Shown: one piece after another, positions 1 through 7,196 of the stretch
Numbering within the stretch: the first letter of the stretch is position 1
How the letters are laid out: each line of letters starts with the position of its first letter
Assembly: GCA_016178785.1 (NCBI GenBank)
Contig: JACOSO010000068.1
Span: forward strand, 45,076-109,075
Source: Bacteroidota bacterium
GTDB lineage: Bacteria; Bacteroidota; Bacteroidia; Cytophagales; Cyclobacteriaceae
Length of the DNA: 64,000 nt
Reading direction: 5' to 3'
Position numbers and translations under genes: made by a program
The notes under the pieces: model-generated
The model's database searches: none
What the model was told of the DNA's origin: nothing
Seen by the model: the letters and a program-made list of their open reading frames with translations, nothing else

Positions 1-960
1 TATTTTTTCCTCGGTTTTATCCTGAGCAGCTACCTGAAACTTCCGATGATCGCCATTGGAGGCCTGGGCGTGATCCTTGCGCTAATCGTGACAAAAATCA
101 CGCATAGGGAGACAGCGAGTGAAGACGAGCCCAATAACGATGACACTCCTTCACCGGCAGCGTCATTTTCAAAGTCAGAGATTCGGAGTATATTTTTTCG
201 TTCACTCACACTGGAAGCTAACTTCAATTTTGAAACCTGTCAGAATACCGGCTTTGCATTTTCCATGATTCCGGTCGTTAAAAAAATATACAAGACGAAA
301 GAATCAATTGCGCTTGCCTTAAAAAGACATCTGCAATTCTTCAACACGAGTCCCTATGGTTCGACACTGATTCTCGGAATCTCTGCAGCGATGGAGGAAC
401 AAAATAGTCGTTCGAAGGATTTTGATGCCCAATCGATCAATGGCGTCAAGCTGGGCCTGATGGGACCTTTGGCTGGCATATTCGATTCTTTATTCTGGGG
501 AACACTGAAAGTTATTGCCGCGGGCGTTGGCACATCGCTCGCATTGAAAGGAAACATTGCTGGTCCGCTCCTCTTTATTCTGATCTTTAACGTTCCTCAT
601 TTGTTGCTTCGATACCAGCTAACATTTATCGGATACAACCAGGGAAATAGATTTCTTCAAAAAATGGCAAACAACAACGTGATGGACCGATTAACGTCAG
701 GGGCTGCCATTGTAGGATTGATGGTGGTTGGCGCAATGCCCGCATTGCTGATGTCAATTAAAACGCCAATAGAAATTGGCACTTCGGGTTCTGAAATTTC
801 ATTGCAGGGAATTCTGGATCAGATTGTGCCGGGCATCATTCCACTCGTGTTGACATTCCTCGTCTATTTATTCTTAAAGCGAAGTGTTAAGACAACTTAT
901 TTGTTGTTGGGCCTGCTGGTGCTGGGATTTATCGGAAGTGTATTGCATGTATTTGCATGA
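1..960 (+). CDS. PTS mannose-class permease, EIIC-EIID fusion (5' end outside window)
   Basis: The reading frame is open through the left edge, so the true start lies upstream. The first residues (YFFLGFILSSYLKLP and the hydrophobic stretch after it) look like the last helix of a mannose-family EIIC. An acidic linker of about 25 residues (rich in E, D, N, P) follows. The rest is a full EIID domain: the FFRSL...NFNFE..QNTGFAFSMIP signature, the SPYG box and C-terminal membrane helices. EIIC and EIID are normally separate genes (manY, manZ), so this appears to be a fusion. Together they form the membrane channel that takes up and phosphorylates a hexose or amino sugar. The EIIA/EIIB partners are not in the window. 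Enzyme I, HPr and a NagB-type deaminase follow in the same direction, which points to an amino sugar substrate (inference). The alternative is a separate EIID starting at the ATG at 46, but the upstream frame reads as EIIC without a stop. Confidence 0.85.
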   Translation, partial: YFFLGFILSSYLKLPMIAIGGLGVILALIVTKITHRETASEDEPNNDDTPSPAASFSKSEIRSIFFRSLTLEANFNFETCQNTGFAFSMIPVVKKIYKTKESIALALKRHLQFFNTSPYGSTLILGISAAMEEQNSRSKDFDAQSINGVKLGLMGPLAGIFDSLFWGTLKVIAAGVGTSLALKGNIAGPLLFILIFNVPHLLLRYQLTFIGYNQGNRFLQKMANNNVMDRLTSGAAIVGLMVVGAMPALLMSIKTPIEIGTSGSEISLQGILDQIVPGIIPLVLTFLVYLFLKRSVKTTYLLLGLLVLGFIGSVLHVFA

Positions 961-979
961 TGGATAAAGGAAAAGCAAA

Positions 980-2722
980 GTGAAGAAAATAAAAGAGAAA
1001 ACAGGGTTCGAGATCAGCGGTGTAGCTGCTTCACCCGGTATTGCCATCGGAAGTGCATATGTGGTACGGAAAAATGAAATCATTTCAAGCGGAACAAAAC
1101 TGAAAAACGAAAGTGAGGTTCTCAACGAAATAGAAAAGTTCAAAAAGGCTGTCCAGGCATCTGTTGATGATGTTGAGGCCGTTAAAAATAATGAAGCCTT
1201 AAAGCTAAATGACGATGAAGTTAACGTGCTTGAAGCGCACATTGAACTCCTTACCGATCCCCAGCTTCATGAGGACGTGCTACAAAAAATAAACGCTGAT
1301 AAGAAAAATGCAGTGGATGCTGTGATTGAAGTTGTCGATAAATTCGTTGAGGTCTTTAAAAGCATGAGCGATGAATACATGAGCGCCAGTGCCGCTGACG
1401 TAAAAGATATCGGAAACCGGATTCTTGGAAGCCTGAATCATTCCATCGACAACGGCTGGCAAAATTTTCAGTCCAACACGATCATCATTGCAGAAGATAT
1501 TTCACCTTCTGAAGCCATTACTATCGATATGACCCTGGTCATTGCTTTCGCGACAAGCGTTGGGGGAAAAACGTCTCACACAGCAATACTGGCAAAATCA
1601 AAAAACCTTCCTGCCGTACTCGGCTGCGGAAATACGGTGGATAAAATAGAAAACGGGGACGTCATCATAGTCGATGGAACCAAAGGTGTGGTGATTGTTA
1701 ATCCGGGCGAAAAGTGTCTTGAAGAATATTCAGCAAAAATGCGGGAGTACCAGCAAGGCAATGAATTCCTGCGATCCTTGAAAAGCGTCTCTTGCCAAAC
1801 ATCAGATGGCGTAAAAATTACATTGCGGGCCAACATTTCCAGCGCAGAAGATATGCTGGAGTCATTGAAACATGGTGCAGAAGGTGCAGGACTTTTCCGG
1901 ACGGAACTCTTGTTCATGAACCGGAATTCATTTCCATCTGAGGAAGAACAGTTTCAGTTTTACAGTAAGGTAGCACTGAAGTCGAAGGGAAAACCGGTCA
2001 TTGTAAGGACCATTGATATTGGCGGAGATAAACCGCTGGGATACTTCAACCTTCCAAAGGAAGAAAACCCGTTTCTCGGATACAGAGCCATCCGCATCAG
2101 CCTTGACAGAAAAGATCTTTTTGTCACACAGCTCAAAGCCATTTTGAGGGCAAGTGCGATGAGAAATTTCCGAATTATGTTTCCCATGATCAGCAGTCTT
2201 CAGGAACTCCGGCTCGCCAGAAAAATCCTCGAAGAAGCAAAACAGGAACTGCGAAAAGCCAACCTTGATTTTGATGAAAACATTCCCGTGGGTATGATGA
2301 TCGAAGTACCGTCAGCCGCGCTCATGGCTGACATCTTTGCAAAGGAAGTGGACTTCTTCAGTATCGGAACAAACGATCTTTGCCAATACACACTGGCCGT
2401 TGATCGCGGAAACGAAAAAATAAAAGATCTGTACGATCCGTATAACCCGGCTGTGTTAAGGTTAATCAGCTATACCATTGAGCAGGCGAATAAATATAAC
2501 ATCAGCGTAGGAATGTGTGGCGAGCTTGCATCGGATCCAATGGCGACTCGGCTATTATTGGGCATGGGGTTAACAGAATTCTCCATGAGTGCGACTTCTA
2601 TACCTTCCATAAAAAATTTGATTGTCAACAATAGTTATGAAGAGGCAAGGGAGGTTTGCGGGAAAGTTATGGCAATGGATAATTCAAAAAGTATTATTGA
2701 TTATTTAAAGCGTAATGCTTAG
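980..2722 (+). CDS. ptsI: PTS enzyme I (phosphoenolpyruvate-protein phosphotransferase)
   Basis: This 580-aa protein has the normal length for enzyme I, which passes phosphate from PEP to HPr in the cytoplasm. The phospho-histidine motif GGKTSHTAILAK is present, with the active His at about residue 200. The PEP-binding barrel carries AGLFRTE, RTIDIGGDKPL, MIEVPSAA and GTNDLCQY, and the catalytic cysteine is in GMCGELASDP. The start is GTG at 980, preceded by AAAGGAAAAG, 19 bp after the permease gene. All key residues are intact, so it should be active. It lies between the permease and HPr in one operon. That looks like a complete, locus-dedicated phosphorelay rather than a lone regulatory PTS. 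Confidence 0.96.
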   Translation: MKKIKEKTGFEISGVAASPGIAIGSAYVVRKNEIISSGTKLKNESEVLNEIEKFKKAVQASVDDVEAVKNNEALKLNDDEVNVLEAHIELLTDPQLHEDVLQKINADKKNAVDAVIEVVDKFVEVFKSMSDEYMSASAADVKDIGNRILGSLNHSIDNGWQNFQSNTIIIAEDISPSEAITIDMTLVIAFATSVGGKTSHTAILAKSKNLPAVLGCGNTVDKIENGDVIIVDGTKGVVIVNPGEKCLEEYSAKMREYQQGNEFLRSLKSVSCQTSDGVKITLRANISSAEDMLESLKHGAEGAGLFRTELLFMNRNSFPSEEEQFQFYSKVALKSKGKPVIVRTIDIGGDKPLGYFNLPKEENPFLGYRAIRISLDRKDLFVTQLKAILRASAMRNFRIMFPMISSLQELRLARKILEEAKQELRKANLDFDENIPVGMMIEVPSAALMADIFAKEVDFFSIGTNDLCQYTLAVDRGNEKIKDLYDPYNPAVLRLISYTIEQANKYNISVGMCGELASDPMATRLLLGMGLTEFSMSATSIPSIKNLIVNNSYEEAREVCGKVMAMDNSKSIIDYLKRNA

Positions 2723-2755
2723 AAAAAAATCCAATTACCACAAAGGCCACCAAGA

Positions 2756-3022
2756 ATGATTTCGAAAAATTATATCATCACCGCTCCTGAAGGAATCCAC
2801 GCACGTCCTGCGACCACGCTGATCAGATTGACGAAAAAATACAAATCGGTAGTAAGCCTAAAGAAAGGCGAAAACCTTGTTCGGTTAAACAGCATGCTCA
2901 ACATACTCACCATCGGTGCAAAAGGAGGCGATACAATTACCGTGATCATTGAAGGCGAGGACGAAGCCCATGCAGCACAAGCGATAGACAATTTTTTTAT
3001 TGAAGAATTAAAGAAGCTATAA
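2756..3022 (+). CDS. ptsH: Phosphocarrier protein HPr
   Basis: This 88-aa protein is the small carrier that accepts phosphate from enzyme I and gives it to the sugar-specific EIIA. The GIHARPAT motif places the phosphorylated histidine at residue 15. Ser46 lies in LNSMLNILTIG, the position used by HPr kinase in Firmicutes and some other phyla. No HPr kinase gene is visible here, so Ser46 regulation is only possible, not shown. The gene sits 33 bp after ptsI and 9 bp before the NagB-type gene, and all run in the same direction. Confidence 0.95.
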   Translation: MISKNYIITAPEGIHARPATTLIRLTKKYKSVVSLKKGENLVRLNSMLNILTIGAKGGDTITVIIEGEDEAHAAQAIDNFFIEELKKL

Positions 3023-3031
3023 AGGATATTC

Positions 3032-3781
3032 ATGAAAATCACGATCACCAAAAATGAAAGGGAATTTGATGTGACCGCAGCATGGCGCATCATCGGGCAG
3101 ATGCTGGAAAAACCTGATTCAGTTATTGGGTTATCCACCGGCCAAACCACCATCAACATGCTTGCAATCGTGTCGGAAATCCATACAAAATATCCTTTTG
3201 ATGTTTCCCGGATAACGCTTTTCAATGTTGACGAGTTAACCAACCTGCCACGTGAATACTCCGGCAGTTGCTATACCATGATCCTGAATCAGATTGTCGG
3301 ACCTTTGGGGATCTCTGAAGAGAATTTTATCATGCCTCCCACCATGTCGAATGATTTTGAATCGGAAGCAAAACTATTTGAACAGAAATTGGCAGCGCGC
3401 GGTGGCGCAGATCTGCAAATGCTTGGTCTCGGGGCCAACGGTCATATCGGTATTAATCAGCCTGGTACTCCGTTTGAAAGTGAAACCTGGGTGTCACCAA
3501 TGGATCCGGACTTTGAAGCACGTGTCCGAAGAGAAACAAAAGTACCGGACGATGTCATTTTGGGAGGTCTTACGCGAGGAATTAAAAATATCATGCATAC
3601 AAGAAAACTGATACTGGTTGTGAAAGGAGCGCACAAAGCGGAGATGGTTAAAAAAGCAGTATTAGGACCCGTGACCACAGACATTCCTGCTTCGGTTGTA
3701 CAACTTCATCCAAACTGCGAAGTTTTGTTGGATGCAGATGCGGCATCGAAGCTTGGAAACCTTGAAAATTACCGGCCTTAA
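3032..3781 (+). CDS. nagB: Glucosamine-6-phosphate deaminase family protein
   Basis: This 249-aa protein belongs to the NagB/6-phosphogluconolactonase fold. Seen motifs are the phosphate-binding GLSTGQTT near residue 34, the FNVDEL segment carrying the general-base Asp, and GLGANGHIGIN with the catalytic His. NagB converts glucosamine-6-phosphate to fructose-6-phosphate plus ammonia and so feeds a PTS-imported amino sugar into glycolysis. Its place directly after ptsH fits such a role. The GANGHIGIN loop differs from the GNDGHIAFN of E. coli, so a related substrate such as galactosamine-6-phosphate (AgaS/AgaI-like) remains possible. ATG at 3032 follows an AAAGGATATTC spacer. Confidence 0.87.
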   Translation: MKITITKNEREFDVTAAWRIIGQMLEKPDSVIGLSTGQTTINMLAIVSEIHTKYPFDVSRITLFNVDELTNLPREYSGSCYTMILNQIVGPLGISEENFIMPPTMSNDFESEAKLFEQKLAARGGADLQMLGLGANGHIGINQPGTPFESETWVSPMDPDFEARVRRETKVPDDVILGGLTRGIKNIMHTRKLILVVKGAHKAEMVKKAVLGPVTTDIPASVVQLHPNCEVLLDADAASKLGNLENYRP

Positions 3782-3996
3782 GTCGCGATGAAACGTCCTA
3801 GCTCACAGGGTTAGGGAGTGGACTTCTCCTATTTCAACCAATGAAACAACCCAGATGCAGGCAGAACATTTTATAATTATTCATGCATTTTAATGCAACC
3901 ATTATCGCAATATTACGATTAATGAGGAAGACAGTTTGCCAATCTTTTAACGCAGGACTTAAGAGGCGGTAAATTTGGATTTTAGTTTAACCAGTT

Positions 3997-4485
3997 ATGA
4001 AAACAGAAAACCTGACAGAAGAACATTTCTCCGCGGTAAAAGAAATTTATGAAGAAGGGATTGCTACAGGCAATGCGACCTTCCAGACGGAATCACCGGC
4101 ATGGAATGAATGGGACAAAAGCCACTTGTCGCAATGTCGGTTTGTTGCCATTGAAAATGGTGTTGTCACGGGATGGGCTGCACTGACTCCCGTTTCAGGG
4201 AGATGTGTCTATGCCGGTGTTGCTGAAGTAAGTGTGTATATAAGCGCAAGCCACAGAGGGAAGGGAATCGGTAAACTTCTTCTTGAAAAACTGATCAAGG
4301 AAAGCGAAGCAAAGAATATCTGGACTTTGCAGGCAGGTATTTTTCCTGAAAACACACCGAGTATCAAACTTCATGAAAATCTTGGTTTCCGTCAGGTAGG
4401 ATACAGAGAAAAGATTGGGCAAATGAAAGGGATTTGGAGAGATACAGTCCTACTGGAACGGAGAAGCAAAATTGTAGGTATATAG
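3997..4485 (+). CDS. GNAT acetyltransferase, phosphinothricin/arsinothricin (ArsN1/Pat) type
   Basis: This 162-aa protein has the order typical of Pat/Bar-like GNAT enzymes: the IYEEGIATGNATFQTE N-terminal region, EVSVYISASHRGKGIGKLLL with the acetyl-CoA pyrophosphate loop, and the C-terminal ENLGFRQVGYREKIGQMKGIWRD signature region. Such enzymes acetylate the amino group of phosphinothricin, methionine sulfone or, for ArsN1, the arsenic antibiotic arsinothricin. The neighbours (SigZ, ArsR, Mer-like remnants, a flavoprotein/MFS pair) make the arsenical option worth considering, but that is inference. There is a 215-bp spacer upstream and 60 bp to the next gene. The sigma-factor promoter motif overlaps its 3' flank. 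Confidence 0.8.
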   Translation: MKTENLTEEHFSAVKEIYEEGIATGNATFQTESPAWNEWDKSHLSQCRFVAIENGVVTGWAALTPVSGRCVYAGVAEVSVYISASHRGKGIGKLLLEKLIKESEAKNIWTLQAGIFPENTPSIKLHENLGFRQVGYREKIGQMKGIWRDTVLLERRSKIVGI

Positions 4486-4487
4486 TC

Positions 4488-4516
4488 TGCGTCTTTTTTG
4501 CACCCCTTGCGTCTTA
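4488..4516 (+). promoter_or_regulatory. Candidate ECF (SigZ-type) promoter, P1
   Basis: TGCGTC at 4488-4493, a 16-nt spacer, then CGTCTTA at 4510-4516, 30 bp before the start codon of the first sigma factor. CGTC is a common -10 core for ECF sigma factors. The same two-part layout occurs at three more places in this island, each in front of a gene or operon of a SigZ locus. Autoregulation is inferred. Confidence 0.5.
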
Positions 4517-4545
4517 TGTAAGGTATAGCACATAATTTGAATTCA

Positions 4546-5076
4546 ATGGAGGCAATTGCAGCACCGATAAGCTTTTTTCAAAACGAATTAAAGGGATTCG
4601 TTTACAAGAGGGTAAAAAACATGGCGTTGGCAGAAGACATTGTGCATGATGTTTTCATTAAAGTTCAGTCCAAGTCTGGTCAACTTAAGGAAACAGAAAA
4701 AATCACCGGTTGGATTTATCAGATCACAAAAAACACGATCATCGATCATTTTCGAAAACAATCCAAAAGCATAAATATCAGTGAACTGGACTGGGAGAAT
4801 GAAACACCCAACTTTAACGAATGCGTTTCAAGCTGCTTGAAAGACATGCTACCTAAGCTTCCTGAAAAATACAGAGTAGCACTTGAATTGACCGAACTAG
4901 AAAATCTCTCTCAGCTTCAATTGGCGGAGCGCTTGGGCATATCCTATTCAGGTGCGAAGTCACGCGTACAACGCGCAAGACAAATGCTGAAAGAAAAGAT
5001 GGACGAAATCCTGATCATAAAAACAGATGTTTACGGCAATGTGATTGTTTGCGTTGATCGCCCCGGTTGTTGCTAA
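4546..5076 (+). CDS. sigZ: ECF RNA polymerase sigma factor, SigZ type (first copy)
   Basis: This 176-aa protein has sigma region 2 at about residues 10-70 (ELKGFVYKRV, AEDIVHDVFIKV, GWIYQITKNTIIDHFR) and region 4 at about 100-155 (LPEKYRVALEL, LAERLGISYSGAKSRVQRAR). As in the SigZ family there is a short tail with YGNV and terminal cysteines (it ends PGCC), possibly a metal- or thiol-sensing element (inference). No anti-sigma gene is adjacent. The frame is open upstream to a TTG at 4537, but the ATG at 4546 is the more likely start. A PAP2 phosphatase and a DoxX protein follow. The promoter motifs in front of this gene (4488-4516) and the next (5085-5112) suggest that it drives its own locus. 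Confidence 0.88.
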   Translation: MEAIAAPISFFQNELKGFVYKRVKNMALAEDIVHDVFIKVQSKSGQLKETEKITGWIYQITKNTIIDHFRKQSKSINISELDWENETPNFNECVSSCLKDMLPKLPEKYRVALELTELENLSQLQLAERLGISYSGAKSRVQRARQMLKEKMDEILIIKTDVYGNVIVCVDRPGCC

Positions 5077-5084
5077 AAAGAAGT

Positions 5085-5112
5085 TGCGTCTTTATTAGCT
5101 TCTCTTCGTCTT
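5085..5112 (+). promoter_or_regulatory. Candidate ECF (SigZ-type) promoter, P2
   Basis: TGCGTC at 5085-5090, a 16-nt spacer, then CGTCTT at 5107-5112, just before the PAP2 gene. The layout and spacing match P1. A GGAGG at 5113-5117 sits very close to where transcription would begin, so the upstream CGTC could instead be the -10 box. The repeat itself is directly visible; the role is inferred. Confidence 0.4.
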
Positions 5113-5130
5113 GGAGGAAATATTCAAGAC

Positions 5131-6030
5131 ATGAAAAAACAATTATTACTTGTTCTCTTTTTATTGGGAGGCATAAATGCCTTCTCACAGAAAATAACGC
5201 TCGCTCCGATAAGCGATCACTACAAAGAACTTCAGACCTTTAGTGCCGCGCCAAATGCGCAACGCGCGTGGATGGATACTATAAAATACCCATCTTCACA
5301 ATACGGAGGTTCAATTGTTTACTTGCTAGTAAAGCCTTACTACCTATCCGAGAGCCAGGTAAAAGCACTGAGTGAAAGTGTAAGATTTCCGGCCAACAGT
5401 TCCGACCAGGTACGAAATGAGCTTGATTATATGCTCGATCTCCAAAACAAGCGCACTCCTGAGCAAATCAAAAGAGTAGAATTTTTAGCAAACATCGGGT
5501 ACTGGCCTCCTATTAATTTGTTACCCTCACATCTTTCTTATGCCCAAAATCTGAAAGACTTATTCTTTGAAAGCAGAGAGCTGATGGGTGAAGATATCAA
5601 TGCAAAAAATTTCCCTAAGGTCTCTAAACTCCTGCAAGGTGTCATGCAAGACATGCGAATCATGGAGTTCACGATCAAGTATAAACTGCTCCGGCCGCGT
5701 CCCTATCATCTTGAACCTAATCTAAAACCTTTAACAACGATCAACTCACCCTCATTCGCCAGTGGGCACACACTGTGGGCCTTTGTCCAGGCATTCACCT
5801 GGAGTGAAGTCGCTCTCGAAAAGCAGAAAGACTTCATTGCACTGGCGGAAGAAATAAGAAGATCGAGAGAAATCATGGGAATACATTATCCAAGTGATAA
5901 CGAGGCTTCTCGCCAAGTAGCATTCAAGATGCTGCAATACTATTCACAAAACGAAATATTTAAAAAGGATCTGAGTGAAGCAATTGCAGAATGGAAATCA
6001 GTTTCACCTACATTCACATCGAAGAAATGA
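5131..6030 (+). CDS. Secreted PAP2-family acid phosphatase
   Basis: This 299-aa protein has an N-terminal signal peptide (MKKQLLLVLFLLGGINAFSQ). All three PAP2/class A acid phosphatase motifs are visible: KX6RP at K183-R190-P191, the SPSFASGH box ending at His213, and SRX5HXXXD at S245-R246-H252-D256. The family hydrolyses phosphomonoesters in the periplasm. Specific substrates cannot be told from sequence. The gene follows sigZ by 54 bp, carries its own SigZ-like promoter motif, and its stop codon overlaps the next start (ATGA). It is therefore probably an output of the first sigma locus. The mature domain is slightly longer than typical class A enzymes. Confidence 0.88.
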   Translation: MKKQLLLVLFLLGGINAFSQKITLAPISDHYKELQTFSAAPNAQRAWMDTIKYPSSQYGGSIVYLLVKPYYLSESQVKALSESVRFPANSSDQVRNELDYMLDLQNKRTPEQIKRVEFLANIGYWPPINLLPSHLSYAQNLKDLFFESRELMGEDINAKNFPKVSKLLQGVMQDMRIMEFTIKYKLLRPRPYHLEPNLKPLTTINSPSFASGHTLWAFVQAFTWSEVALEKQKDFIALAEEIRRSREIMGIHYPSDNEASRQVAFKMLQYYSQNEIFKKDLSEAIAEWKSVSPTFTSKK

Positions 6031-6443
6031 TCTTGCTGAAAATTGACAAGAGAATAATGAGGGTCATCAAGATTCTCACTTACCTTTTGCTTCTTCTCAG
6101 TGTGATCACCAAATTGTTCTGCGTCCCTTACATCAGTCACAAATTCCATTTGTTGGGAATAAGCGATTTCTGTCATCTGTTTGCGTTGATCGAATTAATT
6201 GGTGTTGCATTCTTCCTTTACGAAAAAACAATTGGCCTTGGACTAGTATTTCTATGCAGCTATTTCGGAGGAGCGATAGCGACAGATATTCATTCTCCTG
6301 AATATCTCTACCAACCCTTAGTCGTTCTATCCTTTGTTTTCATTTCTGCATTCGTAAGAAGGCCAGGAATCTTTCATGAACTATTGACATTGCACGATGC
6401 CACCGACAGTTCAATCATTTTTTTCAAGGCAGGTAGGCGATAG
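6027..6443 (+). CDS. DoxX-like membrane protein
   Basis: This 138-aa protein is predicted to have four membrane helices and the short signature CSYFGGAIATD seen in DoxX-like (DoxX_2) proteins. Function in this family is poorly known; members occur with redox and stress genes. The likely start is the ATG at 6027, which overlaps the stop of the phosphatase gene as ATGA and implies translational coupling. The frame itself opens further upstream at 5991 inside the phosphatase gene. It ends 41 bp before the ArsR start codon. Confidence 0.75.
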   Translation: MILLKIDKRIMRVIKILTYLLLLLSVITKLFCVPYISHKFHLLGISDFCHLFALIELIGVAFFLYEKTIGLGLVFLCSYFGGAIATDIHSPEYLYQPLVVLSFVFISAFVRRPGIFHELLTLHDATDSSIIFFKAGRR

Positions 6444-6450
6444 CAACTAT

Positions 6451-6482
6451 TTTCGTATTTTAGCGTTTTCTTAAATACGAAA
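6451..6482. promoter_or_regulatory. Palindromic ArsR operator
   Basis: A perfect inverted repeat, TTTCGTATTT, 12 nt, AAATACGAAA, ends 2 bp before the ATG of the ArsR repressor. A 10-bp-arm palindrome at this place is what an autoregulating ArsR/SmtB repressor usually binds. It would overlap the ribosome-binding region and probably the promoter. Confidence 0.7.
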
Positions 6483-6484
6483 TA

Positions 6485-6856
6485 ATGAAAAATACCTGCC
6501 TAAGAGTATTTGCTGACATTAATCAGATTAAGGCGTGTAAGGAAAAGATCAGCCATATTGATGAGTCGGCTGAACATCTTGCAAATTCACTCAGCCTGGC
6601 CGGAAATGGTGTGCGTCTTAAAATTCTATTCCTTCTTCAGGAGGAAGGCCGGCTCTGCCCTTGTGATCTGAGTGATATTCTTGGAATGAACATTTCAGCG
6701 ATTTCACAGCATTTGAGAAAATTGAAAGACGGGAAAATAATAGTATCCAAAAAAACGGGGCAGACGATTTTTTATTCGATGAGTGCTGAGTATGCGAATA
6801 TCTTCAAGCCTATTTTTAAACTAATTACTGACAATAAAATCCTGGAACTGATATGA
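6485..6856 (+). CDS. ArsR/SmtB-family metal-responsive repressor (mer-locus type)
   Basis: This 123-aa winged-helix protein has the SLAGNGVRLKILFLL helix, CPCDLSDILG, and the recognition helix NISAISQHLRKLKDG, followed by the GQTIFYS wing. The CPC motif in the DNA-binding region and further cysteines near residues 5 and 17 are candidate metal ligands. In Bacteroidota this subtype sits in front of merTP genes in place of MerR, and here a MerT-like remnant starts inside its stop codon. A perfect palindrome precedes the start. Mercury(II), or another thiophilic metal, is the likely inducer. That rests on family knowledge and context, not on a test. Confidence 0.85.
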   Translation: MKNTCLRVFADINQIKACKEKISHIDESAEHLANSLSLAGNGVRLKILFLLQEEGRLCPCDLSDILGMNISAISQHLRKLKDGKIIVSKKTGQTIFYSMSAEYANIFKPIFKLITDNKILELI

Positions 6857-6960
6857 AAACTCAAATTGCTTTAAGTTTGCTAACAACATTGAGCGCATCA
6901 ATGTGCTGTATTACTCCGATCTTGGCTATCATTGGAGGGACACTCTTTAATAAAAACTGA
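6853..6960 (+). pseudogene. Truncated MerT/MerTP-like mercuric transporter remnant (35 codons)
   Basis: The ATG overlaps the ArsR stop (ATGA). The 35-residue reading frame begins MKTQIALSLLTTLSASMCCI and continues TPILAIIGG, which matches the first membrane helix of MerT/MerTP, including the vicinal Cys-Cys that takes up Hg(II). It then ends after five unrelated residues (LFNKN). Normal MerT has at least three helices and MerTP a fused MerP domain; all of that is missing. The simplest reading is an internal deletion that joined the 5' end of merT to the spacer in front of the next gene. A retained single-helix microprotein cannot be excluded. Confidence 0.7.
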
Positions 6961-6969
6961 CAATAGAAA

Positions 6970-7188
6970 ATGACAGAGACAACTATTATCACCAATTCAG
7001 TTATCACTTGTCCGAATTGTGGGCATCAAAAGGAAGAGACTATGCCGACAGATGCCTGTCAGTTTTTTTACGAGTGTGAAAACTGCAAAACGCTTCTAAA
7101 ACCCAAGCATGGAGATTGCTGCGTATTTTGTTCCTATGGTACGGTGAAGTGTCCTCCTATCCAGGCCAATAAAAGTTGCTGTCATTAA
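6970..7188 (+). CDS. GDCCVxC-domain protein (metal-associated small protein)
   Basis: This 72-aa cysteine-rich protein carries CPNCG near residue 15, CENCKTLL, the family-defining GDCCVFCSYG and a C-terminal CPPIQ followed by a Cys-Cys-His end. Proteins with the GDCCVxC motif are found beside mercuric transport genes in Bacteroidota and other phyla; some homologues replace a cysteine with selenocysteine. The exact role is not established, though binding of a thiophilic metal is plausible. The gene is 9 bp after the MerT remnant, in the same transcript as ArsR. Confidence 0.78.
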   Translation: MTETTIITNSVITCPNCGHQKEETMPTDACQFFYECENCKTLLKPKHGDCCVFCSYGTVKCPPIQANKSCCH

Positions 7189-7196
7189 TTGCAGAA

